Both the position numbers and the translations under genes were made by a program. From positions 20,013,553-20,077,552 of the forward strand of contig JASFXZ010000009.1 in NCBI GenBank assembly GCA_032209605.1: a DNA stretch of 64,000 nucleotides, given 5' to 3'. Source of the DNA: Mactromeris polynyma. Taxonomy: Eukaryota > Mollusca > Bivalvia > Venerida > Mactridae. The notes under the pieces were generated by a model, which worked only from the letters and a program-made list of their open reading frames with translations, searched no databases and was not told the DNA's origin. Below are positions 22,572 through 35,500 of the stretch, one piece after another. Within the stretch, counting starts at the first letter, position 1. Every line of letters begins with the position of its first letter.

Positions 22572-22674
22572 GGTTATAGGTCATATATTAGAATTATAAG
22601 CAAATTAAGTGCAAGGGAGCGTCAGCAACCGCAACACTTAATTTGTTTATAATTCTAATATGTGAGTTATAACC
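22572..22674. repeat. Long hairpin with 40-bp arms
   Basis: The left arm (22572-22611, ending GCAAATTAAGTG) is the inverted complement of 22635-22674 (starting CACTTAATTTG) at 36 of 40 positions. The loop of 23 bases (22612-22634) is G/C-richer than the arms. Confidence 0.85.
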
Positions 22675-23722
22675 GGCTTATAGTTAACTCCGCCTCTTTC
22701 TGGCTGCACGTTTCATGCATTTCAAAACAAAACCTTAGCCAGCCCACTAATCGATTATTTGACAGGCTTGAGGTCCAAAGCGACGTTTTAAATTTGTTTC
22801 AATTGACTGAAAATTGCAGACATCGAAACGGACGGTTACATTATACCAGACAGGTAAGATGGGGGTCTGGGCGACCGTTCTCCTGTCATGTTCCATAAAA
22901 GACCGCTAATATTTGTGATACTTTATGTCCGTCATTCCGTAGTGTTTGTTTCTCAATTATGTCTCGCTTTTACTCTTCGGATTCTAGATTAAGTTACTGT
23001 GTTACGCTTTCCACCGTATATACATGTGATGACAGGGGTATCGTTTCACTATTAGTTAATGTGTGCGGACTATACAAGTCGGTGTATCTTGCGCAACAGT
23101 ATTTTTGGTTAATAATTGGCGTTAAACATTCATAAACTGTCCGTATTTACCAATCAACCATTGACTAGAAATATTGCTATTTGAAAAAGCAAATAATATG
23201 ACAAGCAGTCAGACTTTCAAAGTCTAACCTAAGTACGCTATAACAAAACACTCGTCAGTCGCATTGGCTTTTATTGTCTAGTCATTTAGTCATCAATATT
23301 AATTTGCTTAACCATGTGTGAATACCGAATTATTAATATAAAAAATGTATTACTTCTGAAGGAAAATTCAAAACCAGTGTGTAATTTGGTAAAAAATGCC
23401 GACAAATGGGAGATGACATGAGAGGCTGCCTCCACTTACGTGTCTCTCTGAATAAGAACTTCTGAAAGCATGCCTGTTAACATGACATAACCTGACGTGA
23501 TAACAATTGAGTTATTCACTGTTGATGCAAGTCAAAGCATTGGTGATATATCAATTTTATGTCTACACGAAAAAGAACTTCTGGATGAAGACTGTTAGGA
23601 CCTACCTAGACTATTGTTCTTTTTGATGGATTACAGACTATTAAGTACCATTGAGTCAAACCATAGCAATGAGCAGACCAATGAGAACATAACTACACAA
23701 ACATACCCAATAACAAATTTAA

Positions 23723-24375
23723 TTACCTATCTGGGATAGAACGTGGTCCTATTGGAATGTCCATTACTTGGTCGGGCATCACTGATACTGGTGATAATAC
23801 ATCGTTGACTACCCTGGTCGCCCTGTAGGTATGGTGAACACTGGGTCTAAGGTCAGAGATGGCATGTCCTCTTCTGGTGGCAGCACACAAGCATTCACCC
23901 CAGGATGCCATGGTGGGTTGGTGAACGCTGGGGAAAATCACACATTTACGGCTGCAATATTTCCCCCCAACAGGCTGCACAGGAGTGTGAGTGACTGACT
24001 GTTGAGCTGGACGACTCAAGAACACTGGATCTTCTTAATCACATGGGATCACAGGTAGCTTTATCACCACATGTGTGTGTAATATCCGTTGCTTAAATGG
24101 GCTTGAGAACTTGGTGATCTCTAGTGCAGCTCAGAATTCAACGTGCTTGCTTATATCTTGTGACAGTACGTTTTAGTCTACCCCACATGGCCTTGTTGGG
24201 TTGGCGAACGTTTGGTCTTGCTGAGCAATTGACTTCGCAACTGCTGGTGTCGGCATTCACATACTTAACCCCCGTGGCCCTGTTGGGTTGGCGAACGTCA
24301 GGGTATCTACATCTTGGTGTATGCCCGGCAGCGAAGTGACTTTCCATTACCCTAATTTTTTGGTTTAAGTGCAAC
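23723..24375 (-). other. Block with 29-residue (87-bp) degenerate repeats, possibly coding
   Basis: Two minus-strand ORFs (24138-24374 and 23723-24025) each contain two copies of a P-x-V-[HR]-x-[PT]-x-x-A unit: DVRQPNRATG, NVRQPNKAMW, SVHQPTMASW and SVHHTYRATR. Within each ORF the copies are exactly 29 codons apart (87 bp). The lower ORF ends at a plausible donor (CCAGATAG|GTAATT). I do not recognise the protein. Retention of the same frame in both pairs favours a coding origin, but it may be a decayed minisatellite. Confidence 0.35.
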
Positions 24376-25929
24376 TTCCTGCCTCGGCATACATTTCACA
24401 TGTTGAACATAGGAAAGAACACGAAGAAACATGAAATGCCACTGTATCAACACCATGACACTGGAAAGGCATGGAGTTTTACCAATGATAATATTAAGAC
24501 TGACAAGCAGCTATGAACAAGTGTTTAAAAGATTTAAGGTATACGCCTATTCACTTTAATACAGATTAGCAGACCATATTTCCTTCCCTAAAACTGGTCT
24601 TAATACAGGTTTGAACTCCCTCCTAATACGGATGTTACGATATACCAATATATAGCTATGTTGCAATATGCAACCAAACTGTATTGTACCGCGAGTTGAA
24701 ATAAACTTACAGTTTTTTACTACAATATATACAAGAAATGCATTGATGCAAAGCATCCAAGGGCGCCGCAAATCTGGTGCACAATGTTTTGGAATAGCGG
24801 AATGGCGGGAAAATGTTTTGGAATAGTCCATTTTCATACTATCATTGGCGTGTATTTCCTTTTAAACACCGTAACTTGCATAAATATTCACGTTACAAGT
24901 ACCAATGTGTTAATATTGATATAATAAATTTAAAATGAAGATTTTTATAATTATTTTTTTATTATTTTATCTTCGACACATAACACACATGCTGTTTATG
25001 TAGAATCGTCCTATTTTTCGGGGATCAGCAAGTATTTATCATAAACATATCGTTTTAACTTTGTAAAATACATTTATTCGACAATACAAATGCATTAAAA
25101 ATATGTTATTTCTAAATCATAAAAATACAAACAGTAACGTGTAATATTTACTGCAGTTTAACCCTTAATAAAAAAATAGATTAAGTTATAAATTGATGCT
25201 CCTACCATAGTCTCAAAAATTTCGTGATTCCATTAAAGGCCCCGCCCTCATGGGCGGCGCCAATAATTATTTTTGTTTTCAGAAAGTAAGTACAGACAAG
25301 AAAGATATGTAATCATCTAGCAATGAAAACCTCACATCAGAAACAAAATGAAATCAAAATAATAAATTGCAAGTTTTAGCTTATGAATTTGTATTCAGGA
25401 CAACCACAAATAGCAAGTCAAAAACTGACATGATATTGATAACTGTTTCTTGTTAGCTTGGACTTGTATTTTTGCAAATCATTTGAAGACTTTGGAGTTT
25501 AATAAATAAGTAAAAAACAAAGACATGTACATTCATATCATAGGTTATTGAAGCAATATTATGTACAAATTGCAAAACATGTACATATTACAATGTATTA
25601 TGGTACGCTTCAAGCATATCGTGACACCACGGCTTGGTAATTAAGCTAGTTCGGTTTTAAATTTCAAGTAAGCTGTGGTGCTGTAACTCTTCCTGTGAAG
25701 AACATTTTTGGATGGCTCTCCAGATAGCATACACAGAAGGTATTGCTGCTGCATTGCTTCTGTTTCAGTTATAATTATGATTCAATTTATCCTGCGTAGT
25801 GTGTAGTAATTAAGATTCGAAAGACATAGGTTATTTAACATAGTTATATACCTATAAGGGATAACAATAGATTCTAAATGTAGGTTATTTTAACTTATTT
25901 AGTATAAGTATGTGCTTATTGGGAATATC

Positions 25930-26410
25930 AACGTTTGGAATAGAATTGGAATGTTAGAATATTCGTTTATCTGTTCTAATACTGACAAAGTATTCGAATA
26001 TTCGGGGACAATATGAATGCAAAAGTGTCCTGTCATTAGTCAAGGAATTGCTGAATTGATGAATATATATGATATCATGCATATATGATAAATATGATTG
26101 ATTATTTGACAAGTGGTTCAAACAAAATGTAGAATCAAAACAGAAAAAAACTCGCGACTGTATAGAATTTAGATGTTACCATGTAAATAGTAACAACCTA
26201 TTTTCCTTCGTGAATAATATTTTTCACGCCGAAATATCTGATACATGTGATTTTTATTGTAGTTGTGAATTGGTTTGCTTTTGTACTACATTTATACGTT
26301 TTAGGCGTGAACTTTCCAAGAAATATATCCTTTCAAATCATCTGATGAATCTCAAAGTATAAGAAATGTTTCACATTGTTGGTTTCATCTAGTATTGAAG
26401 TATTAATGTA
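25930..26410. repeat. Duplicated flank, partner of 19918-20480
   Basis: See 19918-20480. This copy lies just beyond the last exon of the DUF4430 gene and includes a minus-strand AATAAA (26253-26258) that could serve as that gene's polyadenylation signal. Confidence 0.6.
26253..26258 (-). promoter_or_regulatory. Candidate polyadenylation signal of the DUF4430 gene
   Basis: AATAAA on the minus strand, about 275 bp past the TAA at 26532-26534. Confidence 0.35.
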
Positions 26411-26531
26411 CGGTCACTATACAGACGTAAGCGCAGAGTTGATTATTCATTGTAGAGATAATGTTCTCAATTAAGCATCTATAGATCTACGCGATATTGG
26501 ATCAGATGTGTGTAGAAAATCAATCATCATG

Positions 26532-29500
26532 TTAATGGTTTCCAATATACTGTGTGAGATTGAACAGTATTTTATCCAGAGGACTCGGCTCATACAGGCT
26601 GACACCTGAAAATAAACAATTGAAATTATATGTAACAATTGCAAAAACTGTCAGGCTTGTACATTGAGTTCATACTTTGCATTTATATCATTTTTGAAAT
26701 TACTGAAATTAATGCACCATTATACAGTCCATTTTCGGACTAACCGACATGCCGCTAATTTCTCCAATTCAAAATACCAGCACTGCTGAAACATTAACAA
26801 CCGCATGCAAGCTTACGCATATCCGCTCCATATATCTTACTTTGCCAACTGTTCTTCGTATGTATTCAAAAAGGTACAAAGAGTGATAAATATATATATT
26901 GTTTTCATTTTGTACTGGAATATTCCCTTCTATCAGAGGTGATACTGGACTAAACAAGAAATACAGTGCCCTCCAAAAGTTCCTGTACACTTCGACAACT
27001 TTCCCATTGCAGTTAATGTATTTTCATGCAATAAATTGAAGATGCTTTTTGACACAGCAATAGTTTGCTGTTGAAGTACTCATAAATTTGTACTGAAACA
27101 AATTATCGTATTTTTGTGTCAGATCATTTACACATACATTGTACAAATGTTGGTTTCGGATGATGGCCGATTGATGCTGCTGCTGAGATGTGCAAATTGT
27201 TAATTCTTAACTATTCATCACAGAAGTGGGATGAATAATTTTACTTCATGGTCGTACATGTTTTATTTGAAATTCTGCATAAAAAAGTAATGAAATTCAA
27301 AATATTCTGTGTAAAGAAACTTTTGGATGGCACTGTATCTTGAAAAAAGATGGTCAGCGCAATTTGAAGGTTTAGATTTTTTTATTCAACATAAAAAATG
27401 CCGAGATGTTACGATTGCTGGTCAATCCAGATCCAAAATGGATTTAGGTAAGGTAACGTACCCTTTATCGAAAAGTTAACCAATCCGCGTCAAGGTTACA
27501 AATGTTGTTCGGTTAAAGAGAAATGTCCTTGGTGGTTAACTTATTATTTGATTGGTTTACACAACACTGATATGCAAATAGCAAAACCATTTTAGTACGA
27601 ATTTGCTAAAAAAGTAGCAAACACATCTAACCTATTGTAAATCGCTCGAGCACTTGATTATATTCTTTATCAGGTCCGCGCGCTATTTATCAAAGCACTG
27701 AATGCGACAGGTAGACACAATCTGGTTCTACCTCAAGGGCCCTATAAAGCTTTGACATTTAATATTTAATTAAATCCATCTGTGTCATGCAAGTGTTTGA
27801 ACTGCCTTGTTGAGTCAACCCTTTGACCAAAGTCTTTTGAAAATACATCATGAGTTTCACCACATTCTTGGCAGATTTATGGGAGAACCAGGTGGAACCA
27901 GATTGTGTCCCCCGACTTTGCACATTGCTAACAGTTTTCCGGAACTGCTATGCCTGCCCAATTAAGCACTTTCAGTGCTTTGATTTTGACATCACGGTTA
28001 TTAACACATTGTATGGTGATCAGCTTATGAAAACATGTTTTGGAAAATATTGAACAATAGACAACGTGTACACAAAAACGGAATTCACATCTTATTTTCA
28101 ATCGACAGTATATACTCAGTATCTTAATACAGATGTAGCGGATCCGTGGTCCAGTGGTAAAACGCTGGACTTGTAATCCAGGGATCGCTGGTTCGATTCC
28201 CCGCTCCATCACTGACCGTACTAACAGTCTTTTGGACGAGACTTTAAAAACCGAGGTCCCGTGTATGATGCTTTACATCGAGCACGTAAAAGAACCAGGG
28301 GTGCTTCTGGAACTGGGGCATCTTCTGTATCATGCACTATCCTCCAAAAATCTAATATGACTAACATTCTTCTGGAGGCGTCGCCCATATGGGAAACCGG
28401 TGGCGACGATAAATAAACGCAAATACAAAAAAACAGATGTCAAATAAGATTGCGCAGTGACGGACTGACGTACAAGCGTTATTCTATTGCAAGGTGGCAC
28501 CGCACGTCAAAATATGCAATATAAGCTGTAAGCCGTATAAACTCTCGATCCGAGTTATTGCGTACTGCGGACTAACTTTTCACAATTGCGATATACATGT
28601 AAATGTTTTTTTTAATTTGAAGGATGATGATATAATTCGATCGATTTATTCATTAATTACATTGACCGCCCCTCCAGCAGCCTCGTAAATTTCGATACAC
28701 GTATGGCTGCATTTCCTTAACTCGTGGGATTTTCTTAAGTCGTGTGCAAGTAAACCTGTTCATTTCTCAGGTTAGAAGGATTGGAATCGTCAAACGTTCT
28801 ACTCGGTCATTTGTATAGAAGCGTATCGTTAATGATATCGCTTGTGGTTTTTTTGCTAAACCGTCGTAATTGCCATAGTAACCTTCTTATTTAAGCTGCT
28901 TTTTCTCGATTGTTTTTCATTTTTCGTACCGGCGATGATGACGAGTTATTGTTTGCGCGACTTTGGTTTATTTATGTCTCATTAAACTATCGTTTACGAC
29001 TGTAATAGAGATTGAGAATATTTCATTTCGCCAAACGTTCTGGCATGTTAATCTATTAAAATGGAATAAAGTTTATAACCATTTCCTTTCATTTCATATT
29101 TCATACATCAATAAACATTATTCCTTTTTCGTACAGGCAAGTTCTACTTCTTAATGTAATGAAATTGTTATAGTTTAGTGGACACTGGTGTGACTTTAGA
29201 TTCTGTTCTACATTAAGGGTTGTAAGAAGACATGGGGAGTTCCTTTGTCCATATTGCTGTTAATGATACCAACAAATAGATAGACAATCAACTTGTTAGT
29301 GTTTTAAAGGCTCAATACAAAAAAATGTTTGTTCAATATAATAGTTTGGTGAGACTCGTATTCATGTTTTCAATTTGACTGCCTCCAGTCCACGAAATAA
29401 GGAAAAACAGTATTCACGTTTATTTGTTACAACGGATGTTATAAATGACTTTGAATTATTATTAAGACCACAAGAGATGATATGCAAATCATAAAAGATG

Positions 29501-32500
29501 TAAATAAGGGGTATTTTGTCTTTTTTGTAAAATCACATGTGCGTTTCCGTGACGTCATCATGCATTTCAAATGCTATTTTAAGAATTGGTCCACGGGTTT
29601 AGGTAAATAAAGCATATACATGTAGTACATATGTATACAACTGGCACTATTGGTAGGCGAAGTCTAACGACTGTCAATCACTTTAACAGATGAAATCCGG
29701 AATTCGCTAAGAATTACCAGCGGTACGACCAAAGTCATATTTTATGTACTATAATACTATTGGCCCTTATTCACAAATAATTATTTTAGAGTTAGACGTG
29801 GACTTTGTCTTAGACTTACCCAAATCGATTTAAGTCTAATTCACAAAAGTTACTGACAAACTTGGCTACGTTTGGTTTGTGTCAACGACGTAGGCAATTT
29901 TAACCATTGAAATTAAGATTTTGAAAACTACAATTAAATAATACTAGGCAGCTTTTGTCAAATAGTTGATTTTAAGTATCACACTCAGTGTGACCAATAC
30001 ATACATAGTGTTTTTGTGATATGGTCACAAATTTGGTGACATTCATTATGAAATCTTTAACACGACCGAATTTTAAAAATATAGGAAAATCAACATTCAA
30101 CTCGAACCAGATTGTGTCTACCGACTTTGCACATTGTCAACAGTTTCCCGGAACACCAATGCCTGCCCCATTAAGCTATAACTTTCATCGCAACAGAATG
30201 CGTAAATATATGGAATCATTTATTGTCTCGACGTATCTCTTACCAACATCCAGATCACCGTCTTGATTTGATATCTTCCAGTATGTTTGGTTCTGGGCCC
30301 AGTTCCCGGAAACACCATTGATAGAATTAATTAAGTATCCAGCTCCTCCCTCAACAGAGAAATACGTAACAGTAAATCTGAAAAGTACGAATACACCATC
30401 TCATTCCCATTGAATCCTCCAAAATGAATATTTATATCTGTTGTTCATTCCTTTTCTAAATTTTAATTTCACAATCTCATATGGAGATGGTTTGGTCAAA
30501 AATCTCAGACAGAATGTCAAACACCAATATATTGATATATTTAAAAAGAACGCTCACGTAAAATAAACTTCTTGAAACTAGTTTATGTTTGCAACATGTC
30601 GTATGATTTCTTTTTTAATGAAAATGAATTGGGTGGTCTGATGCCAGAGTGAACTAAGCCTCGCATAGGTCTTTTTGAGAAAATGGACTTTAAAGTATTT
30701 TGAATTCCCCATAAAAGACAACGTATGAAGTATTCATGCTGTTCTTTGGTGATATAGCAATACATTGTTTTTTAGTTCCAAATGATATTTAATTGCAGTT
30801 TAAAACAAACATTTTGTATAGTTCCTTTTGGCATGCATACTGCACTTCAAAACTAACTAAATAATGCCTAAGTGAACTACTGGTTCTTAGTTCAGTCAGG
30901 CTTAGTAACTTGGAAGAACCTATAGTAGACGGGGCTTAGTACACCTATTTAAAGTATCCTGCTATTGAAGTCTTGGAAAGCTCAAAATGATACCAAAATA
31001 AAAATCCCTTTTAAAATAGTAACAAGGAGTAGATAGCTCAATCTTCATGAAAATGTGGGTTAGTACACTTTAGCACCAGACCACCTAATTGAAAAGAGCA
31101 AGCGTGTTTCATAATTCTTGGAATCCTAGTACCAACCTTGAATACTTGGAAAATAGCATCTTGACACTTCACTACGAAAAATTGAAACTTGAAATTTATA
31201 AAAGACATCAAACTGTTTCACTTAGCTTATAACTACCGGCATATTTAGAGAAAAGTACATTGTACAATTAATTTGTAAATTTAATAATACAAAACGCTTC
31301 AACGGAAGCAAAGTCAGCAAAGGGAAAAATGTGGCCATTTGCAAATGTTTAGTGTCTGGACTGGGAAAACATATATTTACTGCTTTGGGCATATCTCCGT
31401 TTTGATGAGGTAAAATATAAGGACAAATATGTCTGGATATTGAGGAAACTTGATTCCGTAGTGTTTTAAATCGGAGAAAATCATGAATGTTGTAATTACC
31501 CGGAAAACTTGACTGAATCCATGCCGCAAGCCACTTGCATATAGTCAATCAAACGCTTCCCTGGCGTTATTAGTAACTGTATGGTCGCATCGAAGTATGG
31601 TTCGTGCATCTCATTTTGGAGTGTATATGTAAAGTTTTGACTGTAAAATAAACAAAGAATATATTGAACTGAATTTGATTATCAGCTTGTATAATCGGGT
31701 GGTAATGCTGTGAAATTACATTAGTGTTATTCTCAGAGATGTTTGGCCCAAATGACATATCTGGGCGAAATTATGTTATTAAGAAAAGGGCCGTCTCAAT
31801 GTTTACAGATAATTTTAAGCTTCTGCACGCCGCTGAATCATAAATCTTTTACTCAAATGTTTCAACTAGCTGTCGCAATTAATGTAAAAACATGACGTCA
31901 ACTTTATTGCGTTGGTTCAGTGCTTTTGGGGCAAAAATCTTTGAGATTTCCACATTTATTTTGATTAAAGGAAGTATCGAATCAATTAGATTTTTTATTT
32001 TTCAAATTTTGAAGTTTTCCTCAATCTCTTTCTCGTAGTACTTTTACATAGAATGACATATACTCGTACGTATTTATATAACATAAAACTATGCAGATCA
32101 CGTACAATTAATTCCCATCTGATGTTCAAATACATTTCATATCTTTAGATTATATTTGATAACTGAAAACTGTCACGCATATTTTGACAGCATGTATTAT
32201 ATTTTAATCTTTCTAGCTCGGATAGTGCATAAAATTACCACATCCCTTACACCACTAACAGCGTTGTTAATAACTGAAATGTTCGAGTGGCATGTAATTT
32301 AATCCTTGAATAAATATTTCATCGTCATATTTATAACCACGATTTATATCACTGAGAACTGTATAGCGTTTACCTTTCCGCATTGTCTGGTGATGTAGAT
32401 GTAGCCAACTGAGTAGTCAAAGGCGTCAATTTCGTAATCAACGGCGTAGTCAACTTCGTAGTCAACGGCGTAGTCAACTTCGTAGTCAACGGCGTAGTCA

Positions 32501-35500
32501 ACTTCGTAGTCAACGGCGTAGTCAACTTCGTATGTTGTGTCGTAGTTACTTGTCTTTCAGTGGTCATTGCCTCTTGGTTCTTTGGTTCTGGCAGATTCTT
32601 GAAAAATGTAAATATATTGTCAAGTTATTTATCGAATAATAGTTTGCATCTACTTCTTAAATTTACACTAAAACAAATGAATAAGTCGAGCATGAAATGT
32701 CCCATAGAGAGGACACAACCCCTAAAGCAACAGGTGCCCGGAAAATATACATACAAGTAAACAATTACAGAACCACAAGTCCTTTGCATGTCAAAAGCTT
32801 CCAGATGATTAAGAGGAGGCTTGTCCGGACATGTTTGAGACCGAGACAGTTAATTCACACAAACTCCAGAATATAAATTCCAGGATCATTTATTCCCTGC
32901 ATTCATTATACACAACATTTAATTGAACGGGTATTACAGTACATATATATTTTCAGTTTATTTATTTTATATAGTTGTTTATAACTGACACATGATTTCC
33001 GCTTTAAAATTTGTGGCTGGCACGTATTTGTTCAAGTTTCTAGTTTCAAAGTTTATTGTGCAAAAAGGTCTACGGCCCATACACGTATTACAGGTTATAT
33101 ATACAAAACATACATGTACATGTATCATTTCAGTAATATATTGAAAAGAATTGCTCTCGTTCCTTTGTGGCTTAAAAATATATACATAGCTACGTTACGT
33201 ACTACGTTAGTGTTTTGTGAAGACATTAAAATAAAATAAAATTCAATAGATGCAGTGTTTGGATTTATATTGGGAATATATCTTGAACGCATTTCTTTAT
33301 ACAAGGGACATAAAAGCAAGAAATGTAGTTCGTCTTCAACGCAACCTTCACAATATGGACAAGTATGATGCTCTTGCAATAAACCAACATGATTATGTGC
33401 AAGAACCTCTAAAATTAGCCATACAGCGTCTAAATTTGTCAATTTCAACAATTCGTACATACTTTACTACATCATATGAAAGTTTGAAGTTAACATAATG
33501 AAACAATTTACTCGACTCGGAACATCTAGTCCTCATTATTTGAAAGTATTGATCCTTAAGTCTTTGTATATATTCAAAGAAACCAATTTATGGTTAAACT
33601 CACACTTTGCCTCCCAGATATATCCAAATCCATTTTGATACAAATTCAGCCTTACATCAGATACCCAGTTATTATAACCCAGATTATCATTATGAACTAA
33701 CATTTCATAACAAAGTTTGACATATCTGTGTCTTGGCATTTTCAAAAGATTAAGCCAGTATTTCATACACCGTTTGGCTGCATATATGTACATAGGAAAC
33801 CTTCCTAAATCCCCTAGTAAAGCATCATTACATGACATAGCATGTGCATTAATAAAACGCTTACAGGCATACACATATACATGTTCAATACAGGCAACAT
33901 TGTTCAACGCCCAAAATGCTGAGCCATAAAGCAATATAGGAGCAATTTTCGCATCAAATTACTTGAAAAATGTATGATAAGGTATACAGGTAAATTGATG
34001 AAGAGAGTTTAAGAGGCTCATCAATGCTTTCTTAGCTTTGACAGACATAGCATCGGCCATTTTATACAAAGACAGTATATTTGTAAACAATATACCAACA
34101 TAAGTAAAATCATTAACAACCTCGATTTAACAGTCTTCAAAAGTCCACTTTTCTGCTCGAGATAATGTGCCACTTCGTTTAAAAACCATATTTTTTGCTT
34201 TATTAACATTCACAACCAACTTACTTCTTCCACAAGATACTAATGTAAAATATTAAGTTGTCTTTGAAGATCAGCAACTGTATCTGAAATCATTGCAATA
34301 TCGTCAGGAATATTTCGGTCAAATCTTGAAACAACTGAACTAGTATTACAATCACAAAGATGTGTATTCAGTTCATCAATAAACATAGCAAATCGTATCG
34401 GGCTCACAGAACAACCTTGTCTTAAACCAATAGGGCATGTAAATGCGTCTGTAAAACCCTGGTTTGTCCTCACACAACCTTGTACGGAAACATAAATAGA
34501 CTGTATAGTCTTAAAAAAATTGCCCTTTATAAGTTTTCTTTGTAAAACATCATATAAAATACAGAGTCAAACGCTTTCTGAAAGTCTACGAAAGCTACAT
34601 AGATTGACTTTCCTTTCATACTCAAGTATTTACGAATGATTGAATAAAGTATAACAACCATTATCTATTGTTGAATATCCTTTCCGGAACACCCCTTGAC
34701 TTTCACATATTTGATCATAAGCTTGAGTATAAAAGGTCAGCCGTTTTGTTATAACAGAAATATACAATTTGCTCAAAATATCTATGAGGACAATCCCTCT
34801 GTAGTTATCAATATTATTAACACTTCCTTTCTTGTGTAAAGGAATAATAATGTTGTTTGTCCATTGTTCTGGGAACTCCCCTCTTGTAAACAGTCTGTTA
34901 AAAAGTTTGCATATAAATGGTAGAAATACACGAATGCCATATAATAAATGTTCTGGTAAAAGCTTTCCACCAACTGACTTATTCAATTTGATTGATTGAA
35001 TGCTTTCTATGATTTCGTCGTCGTCGGTAATAGGAAAGTTAAACACTATATCTTGAATATCATCTAGATTGTCTTCAATATTATCACCTCCAGTTGCATT
35101 AATATTACTGGTATAACATTCTGAAGCAAATAGTCTATTAAAATGTGCATACTAAGCATCTAGAGAAATGTCTGAGTTGATTTTGGGTTTACCTGTTAAT
35201 TTCTTGATTTCCAGCTAGAACAACTTTCTTGGGTCATTTATAGAGGCATCGAGTTTACTTAAAGTATTTCATTTGTATTTAAAACATTTATCTTTACATA
35301 CATATTCATATTTTTGTTTACTGTCTAAATATGTATTTAAATATGTTACCAATCGGCTGGCCTGAAACCGTTTTAAACATTTTCTTGCGTCACGTGTTAG
35401 TTTACAGTCACCGTCATATGAGGGTTTGTTTGTCCTACCAGTGACAGGACGTTTAACTTTCTTACATGTTTCACTGCAATCAAGTACAATAGTTTCAAAT

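Noticed and set aside
28137..28215. Functional tRNA-Thr gene
   Set aside because: The tRNA-like head continues into a SINE body found in three copies, and the acceptor stem and 3' end are not intact. The other tRNA-like heads (11650, 12463, 14500, 45560, 59347, 63825) are rejected for the same reason.
31222..31548. 108-codon minus-strand ORF between exons 2 and 3 of the DUF4430 gene
   Set aside because: No recognisable domain, no splice sites in phase with the neighbouring exons, composition like surrounding intron.
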